Of a DNA stretch of 64,000 nucleotides, positions 29,201 to 37,013 are shown piece by piece. The stretch is taken from assembly GCF_038066715.1 (NCBI RefSeq), contig NZ_JBBUKT010000002.1, positions 772,607-836,606 on the forward strand. Reading direction: 5' to 3'. The translations under genes were made by a program, and so were the position numbers. Each line of letters starts with the position of its first letter. Within the stretch, counting starts at the first letter, position 1. The stretch is from Luteolibacter sp. Y139. Its GTDB lineage: Bacteria > Verrucomicrobiota > Verrucomicrobiia > Verrucomicrobiales > Akkermansiaceae. A model generated the notes under the pieces. The model was given only the letters and a program-made list of their open reading frames with translations, did not search any database and was not told the DNA's origin.

Positions 29201-29973
29201 CTTATTACGACAATGGCGCACCGCTCGGATCCAAGAAAAGCGACGAGTGCAAGATCGATACGCTCGCACAATCGTGGGCAATCCTTTCCAAGGCCGCGCC
29301 ACAGGACCGAGCCGATCTCGCCATGGAAGCGATGGAGCGCGAACTCGTCTCCGAAAAGGAAGGCCTAATCCGCCTGCTCACGCCACCGTTCATCAACACG
29401 CCGAATGACCCCGGCTACATCAAGGGCTACGTGGCCGGCGTTCGCGAAAACGGCGGCCAATACACCCACGCCGCCTGCTGGGCAGTCCAGTCGGTCGCCG
29501 TCCATGGCGAAAACAACAGGGCCCTGCGCCTATGGGAAATGCTCGCCCCGGTCAGCCACTCACTCACGCAGGAAGCCGCGGACGTCTACAAGGTTGAGCC
29601 CTATGCTGTGGCGGCCGACGTTTATGGTGCCCCGCCACACATCGGCCGCGGCGGCTGGACCTGGTACACCGGTTCCTGCGGCTGGATGTATCGGGTGGCC
29701 ATCGAGTCGATCCTTGGCCTGAGGATCGAGGATGGCGCGACGCTGACGCTCAAGCCATGCATTCCGGATGATTGGCCCGAGTTCCAGATCGAAGGCCGTC
29801 TCGCCGATGGCTCGGCACAATACCGGGTCACGGTGGTGAATCCCGAGGGATTCGCGAAACAGATCCGATCCGCAACTCTCGATGGCGTGGCCGTCGAGGT
29901 AGTGGATGGCATTGCCAAAATCCCCCTGCCCCGGAACGGAGCCGAGCACGAAGTCCGGATCACGATGGGCTAA
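26215..29973 (+). CDS. GH94/glycosyltransferase-36 family glucan phosphorylase-like protein
   Basis: A 1252-residue protein. Two related beta-sandwich GT36-associated modules can be seen, one N-terminal (ARLLSNGRYYTFITAAGTGQSRR, IYLRDLDTGTLWS) and one near residue 440 (FFNGYGGFSADGSEYVI, FYLRDETTGVVWSPL). The GH94 alpha-barrel follows: RMWARSAFYQSSGAFGYRDQLQDS near residue 775, EGDVLHWWHAE, and TGDWNDGMSRVGREGKGESVW near residue 922, whose Asp is the family's general acid. This layout matches the C-terminal half of cyclic beta-1,2-glucan synthases and 1,2-beta-oligoglucan phosphorylases. Such enzymes release glucose-1-phosphate from beta-glucans. No membrane or GT84 domain is present, so it is not a full synthase. 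The ATG at 26215 is chosen over a long in-frame extension inside the upstream gene. Its 3' end overlaps convergent lnt by 14 bases. Confidence 0.88.
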   Translation: MKPDPLLPAPHARLLSNGRYYTFITAAGTGQSRRYGHVVNRWHGDPVEDAQGQFIYLRDLDTGTLWSAAMQPVKCGSTSYQSSDLPGSFRITSEANGIRSQLDIAVSPTDDIEVRRLQLTNLTKRPRRIEVTSFLEAVLTWQGADIGHPAFSKLFVQTSREGGTLFAERRPRGADETWPCLFHSLTGAVAQSWETDRLRFLGRGRTAAEPLALESEVLSGSVGNVLDPCLSLRTVVELGAEAEVVLGFVTGIAEDKGKAAAWSAKYGEINPIDHVLNEAVEAEENLRLEHGLDDNAASKFQSLAAAMHYGHRSLVPPPRNLDVSTVPPIPRDRPTMVLCDGWSAASTQEAIKARRYWGTKGFYTNFAVLDDSAKTPEGQDDRVFTLSPKALGEDGTSLLFAIATLVVKGAVPDLTNNHAPGAPPEIAGVECSESDVSKEELHFFNGYGGFSADGSEYVIRLPRDGKRPPMPWINVVANEQAGFIVSENGAGCTWARNSQANRLTPWSNEPANDPHGEAFYLRDETTGVVWSPLPGPVPAACDHEVRHGLGSTRFRSACQDLEQDSVMFVPRHDPVKIVIVRLVNRSNETKKLSFTAYQRLIMGNLPESPSLIVTRQEGDGTLRAQNLAAGEFRGGIAFTAMSLHGAKAGASTFSCDRFTFLGRHGTPANPAALRTAGELDGAVGAGLDPCFVQQSSFELAPGATAECIVLFGEAMSESTASEIIERFADLAAVRSALEEIQEFWKSLVGTMKVTTPSPVMNLMVNAWLPYQTLCCRMWARSAFYQSSGAFGYRDQLQDSGSLLPLDPSFARRQILLHALQQFKEGDVLHWWHAEPIGRGLRTRFSDDLLWLPFLTCDYVRATGDKAILDERLPYLKAALLPEGHDENYLTPEPAGEDGTLYDHCCRTIERSLVTGAHGLPLMGTGDWNDGMSRVGREGKGESVWVGFFLYRILGAFIPVCEDRGDTERATRYEEHRGKLLAALNDGGWDGEWYRRAYYDNGAPLGSKKSDECKIDTLAQSWAILSKAAPQDRADLAMEAMERELVSEKEGLIRLLTPPFINTPNDPGYIKGYVAGVRENGGQYTHAACWAVQSVAVHGENNRALRLWEMLAPVSHSLTQEAADVYKVEPYAVAADVYGAPPHIGRGGWTWYTGSCGWMYRVAIESILGLRIEDGATLTLKPCIPDDWPEFQIEGRLADGSAQYRVTVVNPEGFAKQIRSATLDGVAVEVVDGIAKIPLPRNGAEHEVRITMG

Positions 29974-31717
29974 GCGGCGGCGTCCCGGCCTTCCGTTCGC
30001 GCAAGGCCGGGATCGCGCCTAACAGAACACCCACCACCGCGAGCACGATCACTCCCCAATCGCCGATGATTGCGTAAAGCGTGGTCGGCGGATTCTTCGG
30101 GATATCCAGCTCCGTGAGCAGGTGCCCGCGCGTAAAGGTGCTGCCACTCGGATCGCGAAGCTCCTGAAGCTTGCCGCCATCCGGATGCACGGTACTACCC
30201 GTGGCGGTGATCGCCGCACTGACACCGGTATTGGCACAGCGGATCATCGGACGGCGAAGCTCGATCGCCCGGAAGCGTGCGTTCGCAAAATGCTGTGCCG
30301 CCCCTGCGCTCTCCTTGAACCAGCCGTCATTGGTGACATTGACGATCACCTGCGGACCTCCCCGAACGAACTTCCGCAGCAAACGCGGCACGGTGTCTTC
30401 GAAGCAAACCGAAGGAATCACGCCCACCGTTTCCCCACGAATCCCCACCGGTAGAGGATCGAGGCTTTCCCCCATGCTGAAGGCACCGCCATACTTCACT
30501 CCCGACTGCTGCTCATAGATCTTCGCCAGGAAGGGCAGCTTGTCGACGAACGGGATGTATTCCCCGAAGATGACCAGGTGATGCTTGCGGAAGGTCTGCA
30601 GCTCCTTCTCCGGATTCTGCGCTGGGATCACGGCCAGCGAATTCCAGACTCGGGCGTCGCTCTTCATCACGAATTCGTCGCCTTCGCGATCAGCCTCCAT
30701 CTCGTTCAAGCCGAGCATCAGCGTGAAATCGTCTCCACCCTCGCGGATACGATCGAGCGTGGTGTAGTTATCCTGCCCCATCGCCCACTCACCATTGTCG
30801 GTGCGAAGGAGGCGGCCGGTCAGCGCGGTCTCCGGCCACAGCACCCAGTCAGGTTTCGTGGGAAGTTTCCCTTGGGGATTGATGGGGTGAACCGCTTCAC
30901 CATCGACAACCCCGAGCGCCTCAAGCGTCTCGTCCTCGTAGCCGAGGTGGATGTCGGTGGCACTCCACAGCTGGTGCGCCGCTTCTTGCGGAATATTGAG
31001 CTGCACCAGCAGGGCATTCAGCCGGATCGAGTCGACCTTCAGCGCGGAGATCATCCGCCACATGCCATACCCGTAGGAACCAACCATCACGAGGACCACA
31101 CTGCCGAGCGCGATGCGCCGCCGCATGCCCATGCCATCTGCCTGAAACCGGGGAACCCGGCGCACGAATACCTGCAACAGCACGCCCTGCACAAACACCG
31201 GCAGGATCGACAAACCGATCGCTCCTAACAGATCCGCGCTTTGGGCAAAGATCAGCGTCTGATGAAAACCAGTGCCAAGCGTGTTCCAGCCGAAGCCAGT
31301 GAACAGCCAACTGCGCAACCACTCGAGACCCGTCCATACCAACGCACAGGCCAAGGCATGGCGTGGCACGTGAAACAGCCCCCTCTCCTCACCCCGCCAA
31401 GGATTCCCCCAAGTCGCGGCAAACAGCGCCCATACCGCCGGAAACAGCGCGAGATAAACCGACAGCGCCACCCAACCGACATCACTGACGGAGCGCAACC
31501 ACGCCAGATTCGGCAGGAAAAACGCCAGCCCTGTTAGAAGGCCGAGCCCGAAGGCGTTGCGCTTCCGTCTCCGCTCACCCAGCGACCACAGTGCGAACAA
31601 TATCGGCAGCAGGACGATCCAGATGATCTGGCTGAGCCCATACGGCGGGAACAGCGCAGCAATGCCAAAGCCGCTGGCCACGGCGGCCAGCGGGCGGAGA
31701 AACAGAAGCTTCTTCAT
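29960..31717 (-). CDS. lnt: Apolipoprotein N-acyltransferase
   Basis: Adds the third acyl chain to lipoproteins at the inner membrane, a step needed for Lol sorting in diderms. The 585-residue protein starts with several membrane segments (FLRPLAAVASGFGIAALFPP and others up to about residue 245). A periplasmic CN-hydrolase domain follows. The catalytic triad is visible: Glu in LWPETALTGRL near residue 294, Lys in FRKHHLVIFGEYIPF near residue 380 and Cys in PSVCFEDTVP near residue 437. NVTNDGWFKESAGAAQHFANARFRAIEL and a final transmembrane helix complete it. It is slightly longer than E. coli Lnt because of an insertion after the Glu. It follows the phosphohexomutase on the minus strand by 11 bases. 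Confidence 0.93.
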   Translation of the reverse strand: MKKLLFLRPLAAVASGFGIAALFPPYGLSQIIWIVLLPILFALWSLGERRRKRNAFGLGLLTGLAFFLPNLAWLRSVSDVGWVALSVYLALFPAVWALFAATWGNPWRGEERGLFHVPRHALACALVWTGLEWLRSWLFTGFGWNTLGTGFHQTLIFAQSADLLGAIGLSILPVFVQGVLLQVFVRRVPRFQADGMGMRRRIALGSVVLVMVGSYGYGMWRMISALKVDSIRLNALLVQLNIPQEAAHQLWSATDIHLGYEDETLEALGVVDGEAVHPINPQGKLPTKPDWVLWPETALTGRLLRTDNGEWAMGQDNYTTLDRIREGGDDFTLMLGLNEMEADREGDEFVMKSDARVWNSLAVIPAQNPEKELQTFRKHHLVIFGEYIPFVDKLPFLAKIYEQQSGVKYGGAFSMGESLDPLPVGIRGETVGVIPSVCFEDTVPRLLRKFVRGGPQVIVNVTNDGWFKESAGAAQHFANARFRAIELRRPMIRCANTGVSAAITATGSTVHPDGGKLQELRDPSGSTFTRGHLLTELDIPKNPPTTLYAIIGDWGVIVLAVVGVLLGAIPALRERKAGTPPLSPS

Positions 31718-31728
31718 GCAGCGTCAGA

Positions 31729-33657
31729 TCAGGCCATGCGGCTCTTCGCATCCGCTTCGATGGCCGACCACAGGGTATCGAGAGACGCACCTACCTTGGC
31801 CTTGGAAGCTGCGAGATCATCGGACGGACCCGCCTTGCCGAAGAGGTAGAACTTGATCTTCGGCTCGGTCCCGGACGGGCGCACCGCGAAGGATCGGCCA
31901 TCGGCGAGATCGACAAAGAGCATCTTCTCCTTCGGCAGCGCATCGCCCTCGGCGTCGAAGAGATCCTGCATCGCGAAGTCCCGGATCTTCGCCACCGCCG
32001 AACCATCCACCTCGGTCGGCGGATTCTTCGAATACGAGGTGGCAAGCGCCGCGATCTTGGCAGCCCCATCGGCACCCTCCATCACCAGCGATTTGCCTCG
32101 CTCCTCGTGGTAGCCGAACTCACGGAAAATATCGTCCAGCACGTCGGCCAGCGTCTTTCCCACCGACTTTGCATAGGCCGCCACTTCGGCGAACATCACC
32201 GCGGCCCCATTGCCATCCTTGTCGCGCACGAAGTCACAGCCGAGGTAGCCGTAGCTTTCCTCACCGCCGAAGAGGAAGAAGCGCGAGTATTCGAGGCGAA
32301 GATTCCGAGTGGTCGTTTCATCCAGCGAGCGATAGTCGCCTTTCTTATCGACAGGAATCGCGTCCTCATACTTCCGCAGCTTCTCCGCGATGTATTTGAA
32401 ACCGGTCAGCGTATCGACCACGCCGATGCCATAGTGGTGCGCGATCTCGCTCTGCAACTCGGTGGTGACAAAAGTCTTCACGAAAATCGCTCGTGCACGC
32501 GTCGTGTCGTTCAACCAACCGATCTCAAACGCCGTCTTCGCGCGATACCATGCCATCAGCGAGCCAATCTGGTTGCCAGTAAGCAGGCGCATCTTGCCTG
32601 CGGAATCGCGCACCACCACGCCCATCCGATCATTGTCCGGATCAGTACCGATCACGATCTCAGCACCTTCCTTTTCTGCGAGATCGACACCCATTTTGAG
32701 CGCCGGCGCGTTCTCGGGATTCGGCGACTCCACGGTCGGGAATCGGCCATCCTGCACATCCTGCTCTGGCACGGTGATCACCTCGAAGCCGAGCTCGCGG
32801 AGCATCGGCACGATGATCACGCCGCCGACGCCGTGGAGGTTCGTGTAAACCACACGGGTCTTGGCACCCTCCAACAGCTTCGGCTGCATCAGCAGAGACT
32901 TCAGGCGATCCATGTAGCGACGGTCCATCTCCGCACCCAGCGTGGTGACCGTGCCATGTTCGGCGGCGGGCAATGGCTCATAGATCTCACTCTCGAGCGC
33001 ATTCACCTCGGCGATGATCGCGGAAGCATGCGGCTCCACAATCTGCGCGCCGTCGTTGAAGTACGCCTTGAAGCCATTGTCGTGCGACGGGTTGTGGCTC
33101 GCGGTAAGCACCACGCCCGCATCCGCGCGCAGTTCGCGGATCGTGAAGGAAAGCTGCGGCGTCGCCCGACCGGACTCGTAGAGGAAAGCATCGCAGCCCA
33201 GCTCCGTGCTCACCTTGGCGCAGAACTCGGCGAAATCGCGCGAGAAGTGGCGGGTGTCGTGCGCGAAGACCAGCTTGGGCTTCCGCGACGGACCCACGTG
33301 GCGCTTGGCGTAGGCAATCAGGCCACGAACCGCGCGCGAAACGTTGAAGAAATTCATCGTCGCGGTGCCGAAGCACGGGTGCTCCGGGCGATCGTTCGGG
33401 CCGCCCTTCCCCTGCTCCGCGGTGGTGACCACCTTGCCGATGGTGCGGCCTCGCAGGCCGCCGGTGCCGAAGGCGAGGGTCTTGAAGAAGCGGTCATTCA
33501 GCTCTTCCCACTGCCCGGCATTGGCCAGCTCGGTGATGGCGGCTTCCGCCAACGGAGAGGCCGAGCCGCGCAGCAGCAGGTCGATATTCTTGCGCGAGCT
33601 TTCGAGGAGCTGGCCGGAGGCGAGGGCTTGGTCGAGAAGGGAGGCGAGGACGCTCAT
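31729..33657 (-). CDS. Phosphoglucomutase/phosphomannomutase (alpha-D-phosphohexomutase)
   Basis: Interconverts hexose-1- and hexose-6-phosphates. The 642-residue product from the ATG at 33657 has the phosphoserine loop VLTASHNPSHDNGFKAYFNDG near residue 185, the Mg-binding GTDPDNDRMGV near residue 338, the sugar-specificity loop FGGEESYGY near residue 455 and the C-terminal phosphate-binding FAVRPSGTEPKIKFYLF. The GEESYG loop is the one seen in enzymes accepting glucose and mannose phosphates. The long form resembles PgcA/PGM2-type mutases (about 580-650 residues). It could feed glucose-1-phosphate from GlgP and the GH94 enzyme into PFK's pathway, although it is encoded on the opposite strand. 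It is divergent from the methyltransferase gene at 33704 with almost no spacer. Confidence 0.93.
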   Translation of the reverse strand: MSVLASLLDQALASGQLLESSRKNIDLLLRGSASPLAEAAITELANAGQWEELNDRFFKTLAFGTGGLRGRTIGKVVTTAEQGKGGPNDRPEHPCFGTATMNFFNVSRAVRGLIAYAKRHVGPSRKPKLVFAHDTRHFSRDFAEFCAKVSTELGCDAFLYESGRATPQLSFTIRELRADAGVVLTASHNPSHDNGFKAYFNDGAQIVEPHASAIIAEVNALESEIYEPLPAAEHGTVTTLGAEMDRRYMDRLKSLLMQPKLLEGAKTRVVYTNLHGVGGVIIVPMLRELGFEVITVPEQDVQDGRFPTVESPNPENAPALKMGVDLAEKEGAEIVIGTDPDNDRMGVVVRDSAGKMRLLTGNQIGSLMAWYRAKTAFEIGWLNDTTRARAIFVKTFVTTELQSEIAHHYGIGVVDTLTGFKYIAEKLRKYEDAIPVDKKGDYRSLDETTTRNLRLEYSRFFLFGGEESYGYLGCDFVRDKDGNGAAVMFAEVAAYAKSVGKTLADVLDDIFREFGYHEERGKSLVMEGADGAAKIAALATSYSKNPPTEVDGSAVAKIRDFAMQDLFDAEGDALPKEKMLFVDLADGRSFAVRPSGTEPKIKFYLFGKAGPSDDLAASKAKVGASLDTLWSAIEADAKSRMA

Positions 33658-33703
33658 TTCGCGCTGGATGCTAGCGCCCCCTTGCTCCATGGCAATGCCT
33701 CCC

Positions 33704-34597
33704 ATGCGACATCTGCTCGAAGCCGCGCTCGCCCGCCGTGCCCCGCTGCGCCGGTCAGGAACCGATGCGTGGCGCCTGATCGATGGCGAGGGCGACGACC
33801 TGCCGGGCTTGGAACTGGAGGATTACGCCGGAAAATGGCTCCTCTCCACCCGCGACCGCCAGCCCCCCGCCGCCCTCGTGGAGTGGCTGAAATCCAAGGG
33901 CCACCCGACCTACTGGAAGCGGCTGGACCAGCAGCAAAAGGAGTCGCCCGCCCACCTCTGCGGACCAGCTCGGGAGGAGCCATTTTCGATCCACGAAAGC
34001 GGGCTGGCCTTCGAAATCTCGTTCCAGTCCGGCTACTCACAGGGAATCTTCCTCGACCAGCGCGACAATCGCGCCGAATTGAGGTCCCGCCTCTCCTCCG
34101 GCCAGACCCTCCTCAATACCTTCGCCTACACCGGCGCCTTCTCGGTCTTCGCCGCCGCAGCCGGGGCTACCGCCACCACCCTCGATCTCGCCCAGCCCTA
34201 TCTCGACTGGGCAAAGCGGAACTTCGAACTCAACGGCTTCGATCCCGCCGCGCACTTCTTCTGCAAGGGCGATACCTTCCACTGGCTCGCCCGCTTCGCA
34301 AAACAGGGCCGCACCTTCGATGGCATCGTTCTCGATCCACCGACCTTCTCCCGTGACAAGGACGGCAACGTCTTCCGCGTGGAAAAGGACTACGGCCGCC
34401 TCGCCGAACTCGCCTTCGCCTGCCTCGCGCCGGGCGGCTTCCTGCTCGCCTCCACCAACTGCCGGACGCTCTCCTCGCGGGCCTTCGAAGCCCAACTCCG
34501 CGGAGCCTCACGCCGACCGGTGAAGATCCGCCACAATGAGATGCCCGCCGACTTCACGGCCGCCCCCTATCTAAAGAGCACTTGGGTCGAAACGTGA
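33704..34597 (+). CDS. Class I SAM-dependent methyltransferase, RlmI/RlmK-like
   Basis: Related to 23S rRNA cytosine-5 or guanine methyltransferases of the YccW/RlmI group. The 297-residue product begins with a short N-terminal part (WRLIDGEGDDLPGLELEDYAGKWLL), typical of the PUA-adjacent region of RlmI. The Rossmann core follows: GIFLDQRDNRAELR, motif I in NTFAYTGAFSVFAA near residue 137, TLDLAQPYLDWAKRNFELNG, and the catalytic-loop motif VLDPPTFSR near residue 209. In-frame ATGs at 33689 and 33695 are alternative starts. An upstream open extension to 33344 is a shadow of the mutase gene. It lacks a full PUA domain, being shorter than E. coli RlmI. Its 3' end forms one arm of the shared terminator hairpin. 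Confidence 0.87.
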   Translation: MRHLLEAALARRAPLRRSGTDAWRLIDGEGDDLPGLELEDYAGKWLLSTRDRQPPAALVEWLKSKGHPTYWKRLDQQQKESPAHLCGPAREEPFSIHESGLAFEISFQSGYSQGIFLDQRDNRAELRSRLSSGQTLLNTFAYTGAFSVFAAAAGATATTLDLAQPYLDWAKRNFELNGFDPAAHFFCKGDTFHWLARFAKQGRTFDGIVLDPPTFSRDKDGNVFRVEKDYGRLAELAFACLAPGGFLLASTNCRTLSSRAFEAQLRGASRRPVKIRHNEMPADFTAAPYLKSTWVET

Positions 34598-34632
34598 ACA
34601 CCCGTCCCGGCCAATAGACCGAGACGGGTGTT
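34597..34632. terminator. Bidirectional terminator hairpin between convergent genes
   Basis: A perfect 10-bp stem (aacacccgtc/gacgggtgtt) with a 16-base loop lies immediately after the methyltransferase stop and 27 bases from the end of the convergent PDZ gene. Neither side has a long T-run (TTCTTGCC on the plus side), so its efficiency is uncertain, but the placement fits a shared terminator. Confidence 0.65.
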
Positions 34633-34658
34633 CTTGCCTCCCTGAAAAATCCGTTCGC

Positions 34659-35687
34659 TTATTGGCCTTCTTCCAGCGGCTGGAAGCGCGGAGCCATCCG
34701 CAGGCGCAGGCCTTGGCCCTTGAAATCCATGTCGATATTCAGGTTATCGATGCGTTCGCGGACGTCCTTCGGCACCGCTTCGCGGTCCTGCGGAGTGTCA
34801 TAGGGACCCTGCCACTCGACCTTGCCGTTCTTGCCCAGCACGCGGACCTGTTTGCCGCCGTTCTCGGACATGACTTCCACGCCACTGCCGTCGGCGTTGA
34901 GCATGCGGATGGTGCCGGAGCTCTTCAGGTTGATGCCGCCTTGGCCTTGCGGAGCCGCCTGCTGTTCCATGCCCTGCATCATCTGTTCCATGCGCTTGCG
35001 CATCGCGTCGCCGAACATCCGTCCTGGCAAGGCATCGGCTTCCTTGTCCAAATCTTCAAAGGCTCTCAGGTTCTGCTGGATCGCATCCTGGATACGCTGA
35101 GCTTGGTCCTGGGGCATGCCATCGAGCATCAGTCGCTCAAGCGGCTTCAGCTCATTGCCGGCGATAGCCCTCGCTTGGGCAGGCGCTACGGCCAGGGCGA
35201 TCTTGGCCGTCTTGGCCTCGCCCTGATGGATGAAATCAACGTCGACCTCGTCACCCGGCTTCATCGAGGAAACAGTCTGCGCCAATGCCTCTTGGGAACC
35301 GACCGCGTTGCCATTCACCTTCGTGATCACGTCGTTCTGGACGAGACCTGCCTTGGCGGCCGGACCAGCGGGATCCAGGGCCCGCACGACCACGCCGTGA
35401 CCGGGCTGAAGTTTAAGATGTTCGCTGAGCAATTCCGGCACTTGGGATCCTCCGACACCGAGATAAGCACGGTTGGCGGCAGGAGCCGGCGCAGGTGCGA
35501 CTTCCACTTCCGGTTCATCCTGCGGAATCACCCGCTGTCGGGCTTGTTCCACTTCCTGCGGGGCTGCCGCTTCCTCAGGCGAAGCCTGTGGCGGGATTGG
35601 TGCTGGGGTGCTCGGCGGCTCGATGGCCAATGCGGAAGACGCCACTCCCAGCAGCGTTGCGAATCCGTATGCGAGGTGAGATTTCAT
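34659..35687 (-). CDS. Exported PDZ-domain protein
   Basis: A 342-residue product starting at the ATG at 35687, which opens a signal peptide (MKSHLAYGFATLLGVASSALA). A Pro/Ala/Glu-rich segment runs to about residue 70. A single PDZ domain follows at about 75-170 (AYLGVGGSQVPELLSEHL, HGVVVRALDPAGPAAKAGLVQNDVITKVNG, MKPGDEVDVDFIHQG). The rest contains a helical Met/Gln-rich stretch (MRKRMEQMMQGMEQQ) and a beta-rich tail. No trypsin-like protease domain is present, so unlike DegP it cannot be a protease by itself. It is downstream of an ECF sigma and its probable anti-sigma. The arrangement suggests an envelope-stress module in which PDZ binding senses misfolded proteins. Confidence 0.88.
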   Translation of the reverse strand: MKSHLAYGFATLLGVASSALAIEPPSTPAPIPPQASPEEAAAPQEVEQARQRVIPQDEPEVEVAPAPAPAANRAYLGVGGSQVPELLSEHLKLQPGHGVVVRALDPAGPAAKAGLVQNDVITKVNGNAVGSQEALAQTVSSMKPGDEVDVDFIHQGEAKTAKIALAVAPAQARAIAGNELKPLERLMLDGMPQDQAQRIQDAIQQNLRAFEDLDKEADALPGRMFGDAMRKRMEQMMQGMEQQAAPQGQGGINLKSSGTIRMLNADGSGVEVMSENGGKQVRVLGKNGKVEWQGPYDTPQDREAVPKDVRERIDNLNIDMDFKGQGLRLRMAPRFQPLEEGQ

Positions 35688-35744
35688 GTTGTATCGTCTT
35701 AACATACTAGAAGCGTAGTAGTTCGCTTCTTTTGTCTCGCCAAA

Positions 35745-36377
35745 TCAGTCGATTTTCTCTGGAACCAGCAGCCATTCAACGCGCGGGCGTTCCATCTCGA
35801 CGGTCTTTCCGTCGTCGCCGACATACTTGACCTTGTCCATGTAGATAAGCCTGACGCGGCGCATCGGCTTCCCGTCGCGGGTCCAGGAGAGACCCTCGTC
35901 CTGGGCTTCCTTCACTTGGCTGCCCACCGAGGCATCGACCAAACGAGGATCGTGCACCGACGTCACCGGAGTGCCACCATCACTCTTGCCGGTGCCAGCA
36001 ACAGGCCCCGCGGTTCCAGTCCGCGGACCGTCCATCATTAGCGCGCTGAAGGCACCCAGCACGGCCACGGCCGCAGCGGCTGCCAGCCATGGGCGGCGAG
36101 CCGGAACCTTCTCGACCTGCTTCGTCTTCCCCGGGAAAAGCACGACCTTCTCATCCACCGGGAACGGCACGCGGGCGACGGTTTCCAAAAGGCGTTCCTG
36201 AACTCCATCCATCAGCGCGCTCGGGGTCAGCTTGCCCAGCTCGCGCTCGATGCTCAGGTCCGCGACAGGCATGCGGCGCTCCATGGCCGCCAGCAGGCGG
36301 TCCATGCACGCGGCATCCGGCATGACCGGGCGCATCCCCTTCAGCGTGGCTTCGAGTTCATGGAAGTCTTCGTCCAT
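35745..36377 (-). CDS. Putative anti-sigma factor, single-pass membrane protein
   Basis: A 210-residue product. The N-terminal ~95 residues are cytoplasmic and helical (MDEDFHELEATLKGMRPVMPDAACMDRLLAAMERR). A single hydrophobic segment (PWLAAAAAVAVLGAFSALMM) lies at about 97-116. The C-terminal region is extracytoplasmic, with a beta-rich end (RVRLIYMDKVKYVGDDGKTVEMERPRVEWLLVPE). This topology, and its position 24 bases downstream of an ECF sigma gene, fit an anti-sigma factor. No zinc-binding HxxxCxxC motif is present in the N-terminus, so it would not be a ZAS protein. The extracytoplasmic tail might be read by the downstream PDZ protein. Confidence 0.72.
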   Translation of the reverse strand: MDEDFHELEATLKGMRPVMPDAACMDRLLAAMERRMPVADLSIERELGKLTPSALMDGVQERLLETVARVPFPVDEKVVLFPGKTKQVEKVPARRPWLAAAAAVAVLGAFSALMMDGPRTGTAGPVAGTGKSDGGTPVTSVHDPRLVDASVGSQVKEAQDEGLSWTRDGKPMRRVRLIYMDKVKYVGDDGKTVEMERPRVEWLLVPEKID

Positions 36378-36401
36378 CGTCGGTGTTAGTCTGTCGTTCG
36401 T

Positions 36402-36995
36402 TTAGATCGAGAGGTCGCCCTTGCGGCGGGCGGAGGAGAGCTTTTTCTTCAGGGCTTCAAGTCCATAGCGATACCGGGAGGCCGCAGTGTTTTGGGAAAT
36501 TTCAAGCGCCTCACCAATTTCTGCAAAAGTCCGGTCGCCCCAGATCTTCATGATCACCACTTCGGCGAACTTGGGCGGCAGTTCTTTCAATCCCGCCTCT
36601 AGCAGTTGCCGGGTTTCATCATCCGAGGATTCGCTCTCGAACCACGGGTGAAAGGCTTCCTTCTGGTCGGCTTCGCTTTCACCACCCACCACATCCTCGC
36701 GGCGCTTGCGACGGTCGTCGCGGCGGCCGAGATCGATCGCCAGCCGGCGGATGGCGGTGAAGAGATAGGGCATCCACGCTTCCTGGCCGCCGACGAATTC
36801 ATCGGCTTCCAGCTTTTCGCAGAGCTTCACCAGCGCGTCCTGCACGATGTCCTCGGCATCCTCGGAAGATCGCGTCTGCTGGCGCGCGAAGAGGATCAGG
36901 CGGGGTCCATGCTCCGCCAACCACTCGCGCCAGGCGGCGGTGGACGGGGAAAGCTTCTCGGCAGGTGCGCTGCTCACGTCGTTTTGAGGATCCAT
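36402..36995 (-). CDS. ECF-type RNA polymerase sigma factor
   Basis: A 197-residue sigma-70 family member. Region 2 lies at about 20-100 (WREWLAEHGPRLILFARQQTRSSEDAEDIVQDALVKLCEKL, WMPYLFTAIRRLAIDLGRR). Region 4 is at about 140-190 (LKELPPKFAEVVIMKIWGDRTFAEIGEALEISQNTAASRYRYGLEALKKKL), a textbook helix-turn-helix. An acidic linker (GESEADQKEAFHPWFESESSDDETRQ) separates them. It leads a minus-strand trio with the putative anti-sigma and the PDZ protein. It starts only 18 bases after the uvrA stop on the same strand, so read-through from uvrA is possible. Confidence 0.93.
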   Translation of the reverse strand: MDPQNDVSSAPAEKLSPSTAAWREWLAEHGPRLILFARQQTRSSEDAEDIVQDALVKLCEKLEADEFVGGQEAWMPYLFTAIRRLAIDLGRRDDRRKRREDVVGGESEADQKEAFHPWFESESSDDETRQLLEAGLKELPPKFAEVVIMKIWGDRTFAEIGEALEISQNTAASRYRYGLEALKKKLSSARRKGDLSI

Positions 36996-37013
36996 GACAG
37001 TAGCGCCGTCAAC

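Noticed and set aside
32107..34356. Long plus-strand frame opposite the phosphohexomutase gene
   Set aside because: Arg/His-rich shadow of the sense mutase, which has all catalytic motifs. It then runs out of frame across the methyltransferase gene.
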